A stretch of 64,000 bases of DNA, taken from Calothrix sp. NIES-2098. GTDB taxonomy: Bacteria > Cyanobacteriota > Cyanobacteriia > Cyanobacteriales > Nostocaceae. Of this stretch, positions 63,898 to 64,000 are shown one piece after another. Under the pieces are notes generated by a model. It did no database searches. It was not told the origin of the DNA and saw only the letters and a program-made list of their open reading frames with translations. The translations under genes were made by a program, and so were the position numbers. Positions within the stretch are counted from its first letter, which is position 1, and each line of letters opens with the position of its first letter. The stretch is from assembly GCA_002368175.1 (NCBI GenBank), contig AP018172.1, positions 8,373,001 to 8,437,000 on the forward strand. The letters run 5' to 3'.

Positions 63898-64000
63898 TTA
63901 ACTTGTGACTTTTAAAGGATCGTATCCCCAATTCATTAATGAATAACGCCAGCGCGTATTTTCCACATCACCTTCTGGCTGCTGCGCTGAGTGACGATGG
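63898..64000 (-). CDS. 3' end of a leftward gene of unknown function
   Basis: On the minus strand an open frame of 33 visible codons enters from the right edge and stops at 63898-63900. It ends RWRYSLMNWGYDPLKVTS, which looks like a genuine protein C-terminus. Too little is present to name it. Confidence 0.55.
   Translation of the reverse strand, partial: HRHSAQQPEGDVENTRWRYSLMNWGYDPLKVTS

Overview
The window looks like chromosomal DNA of a filamentous, heterocyst-forming cyanobacterium (Nostocales; Nostoc, Calothrix or Tolypothrix-like). The reasons are the abundant HIP1 octamer GCGATCGC, heptamer-type short tandem repeats between genes, an uptake [NiFe] hydrogenase (hupS, hupL, hupW), Ycf51, a CBS-CP12 fusion, and several families typical of cyanobacteria (DUF928, CHAT-TPR, CHASE2 kinases, two-partner-secretion adhesins).

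Layout. 1-2.1 kb: 3' end of hupS, a repeat-rich hairpin spacer, and an uninterrupted hupL. 2.2-9.3 kb: a small accessory zone with a hypothetical gene, a molbindin (Mop) gene, a CBS-CP12 protein, an ankyrin protein overlapping a SagB-like double nitroreductase, an unknown gene, and leftward genes for HupW and an LRAT-like protein. 9.6-17.9 kb: a DegS/NarL-type histidine kinase with an unusual C-terminus, a TPR lipoprotein-like or secreted protein, rpiA, an SLH protein and dxs. 18-23.4 kb: a solitary TpsA-type adhesin and a Ser/Thr kinase with a YARHG tail. 23.4-27 kb: leftward aminotransferase, Fe-type alcohol dehydrogenase and Ycf51. 27.4-32.7 kb: a 1561-residue protein with an M10 metalloprotease at one end, eight CARDB repeats and a calpain-type cysteine protease at the other, followed by a small secreted protein. 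33-35.3 kb: leftward O-antigen ligase-like and YaaW-like genes.

36-62.3 kb is the most striking region. One outer-membrane TpsB transporter is followed by five full-length TpsA adhesins, two TpsA remnants and one LRV/HEAT-like gene, then a secreted CHAT-TPR caspase-like protein, a DUF928 protein with a sevenfold 22-residue repeat, and a CHASE2 hybrid histidine kinase that overlaps a response-regulator/kinase gene. All are on the + strand. The mature parts of all five array adhesins contain exactly two cysteines, always 87 residues apart at the C-terminus. This suggests a disulfide anchor like that of Haemophilus HMW1. The remnants show the array is expanding and decaying by recombination.

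The last 1.7 kb holds a long AT-rich spacer, a ComFB-like small gene and the 3' end of a leftward gene cut by the window edge. Gene calls rest on reading the sequence and family knowledge only; no database search was run.
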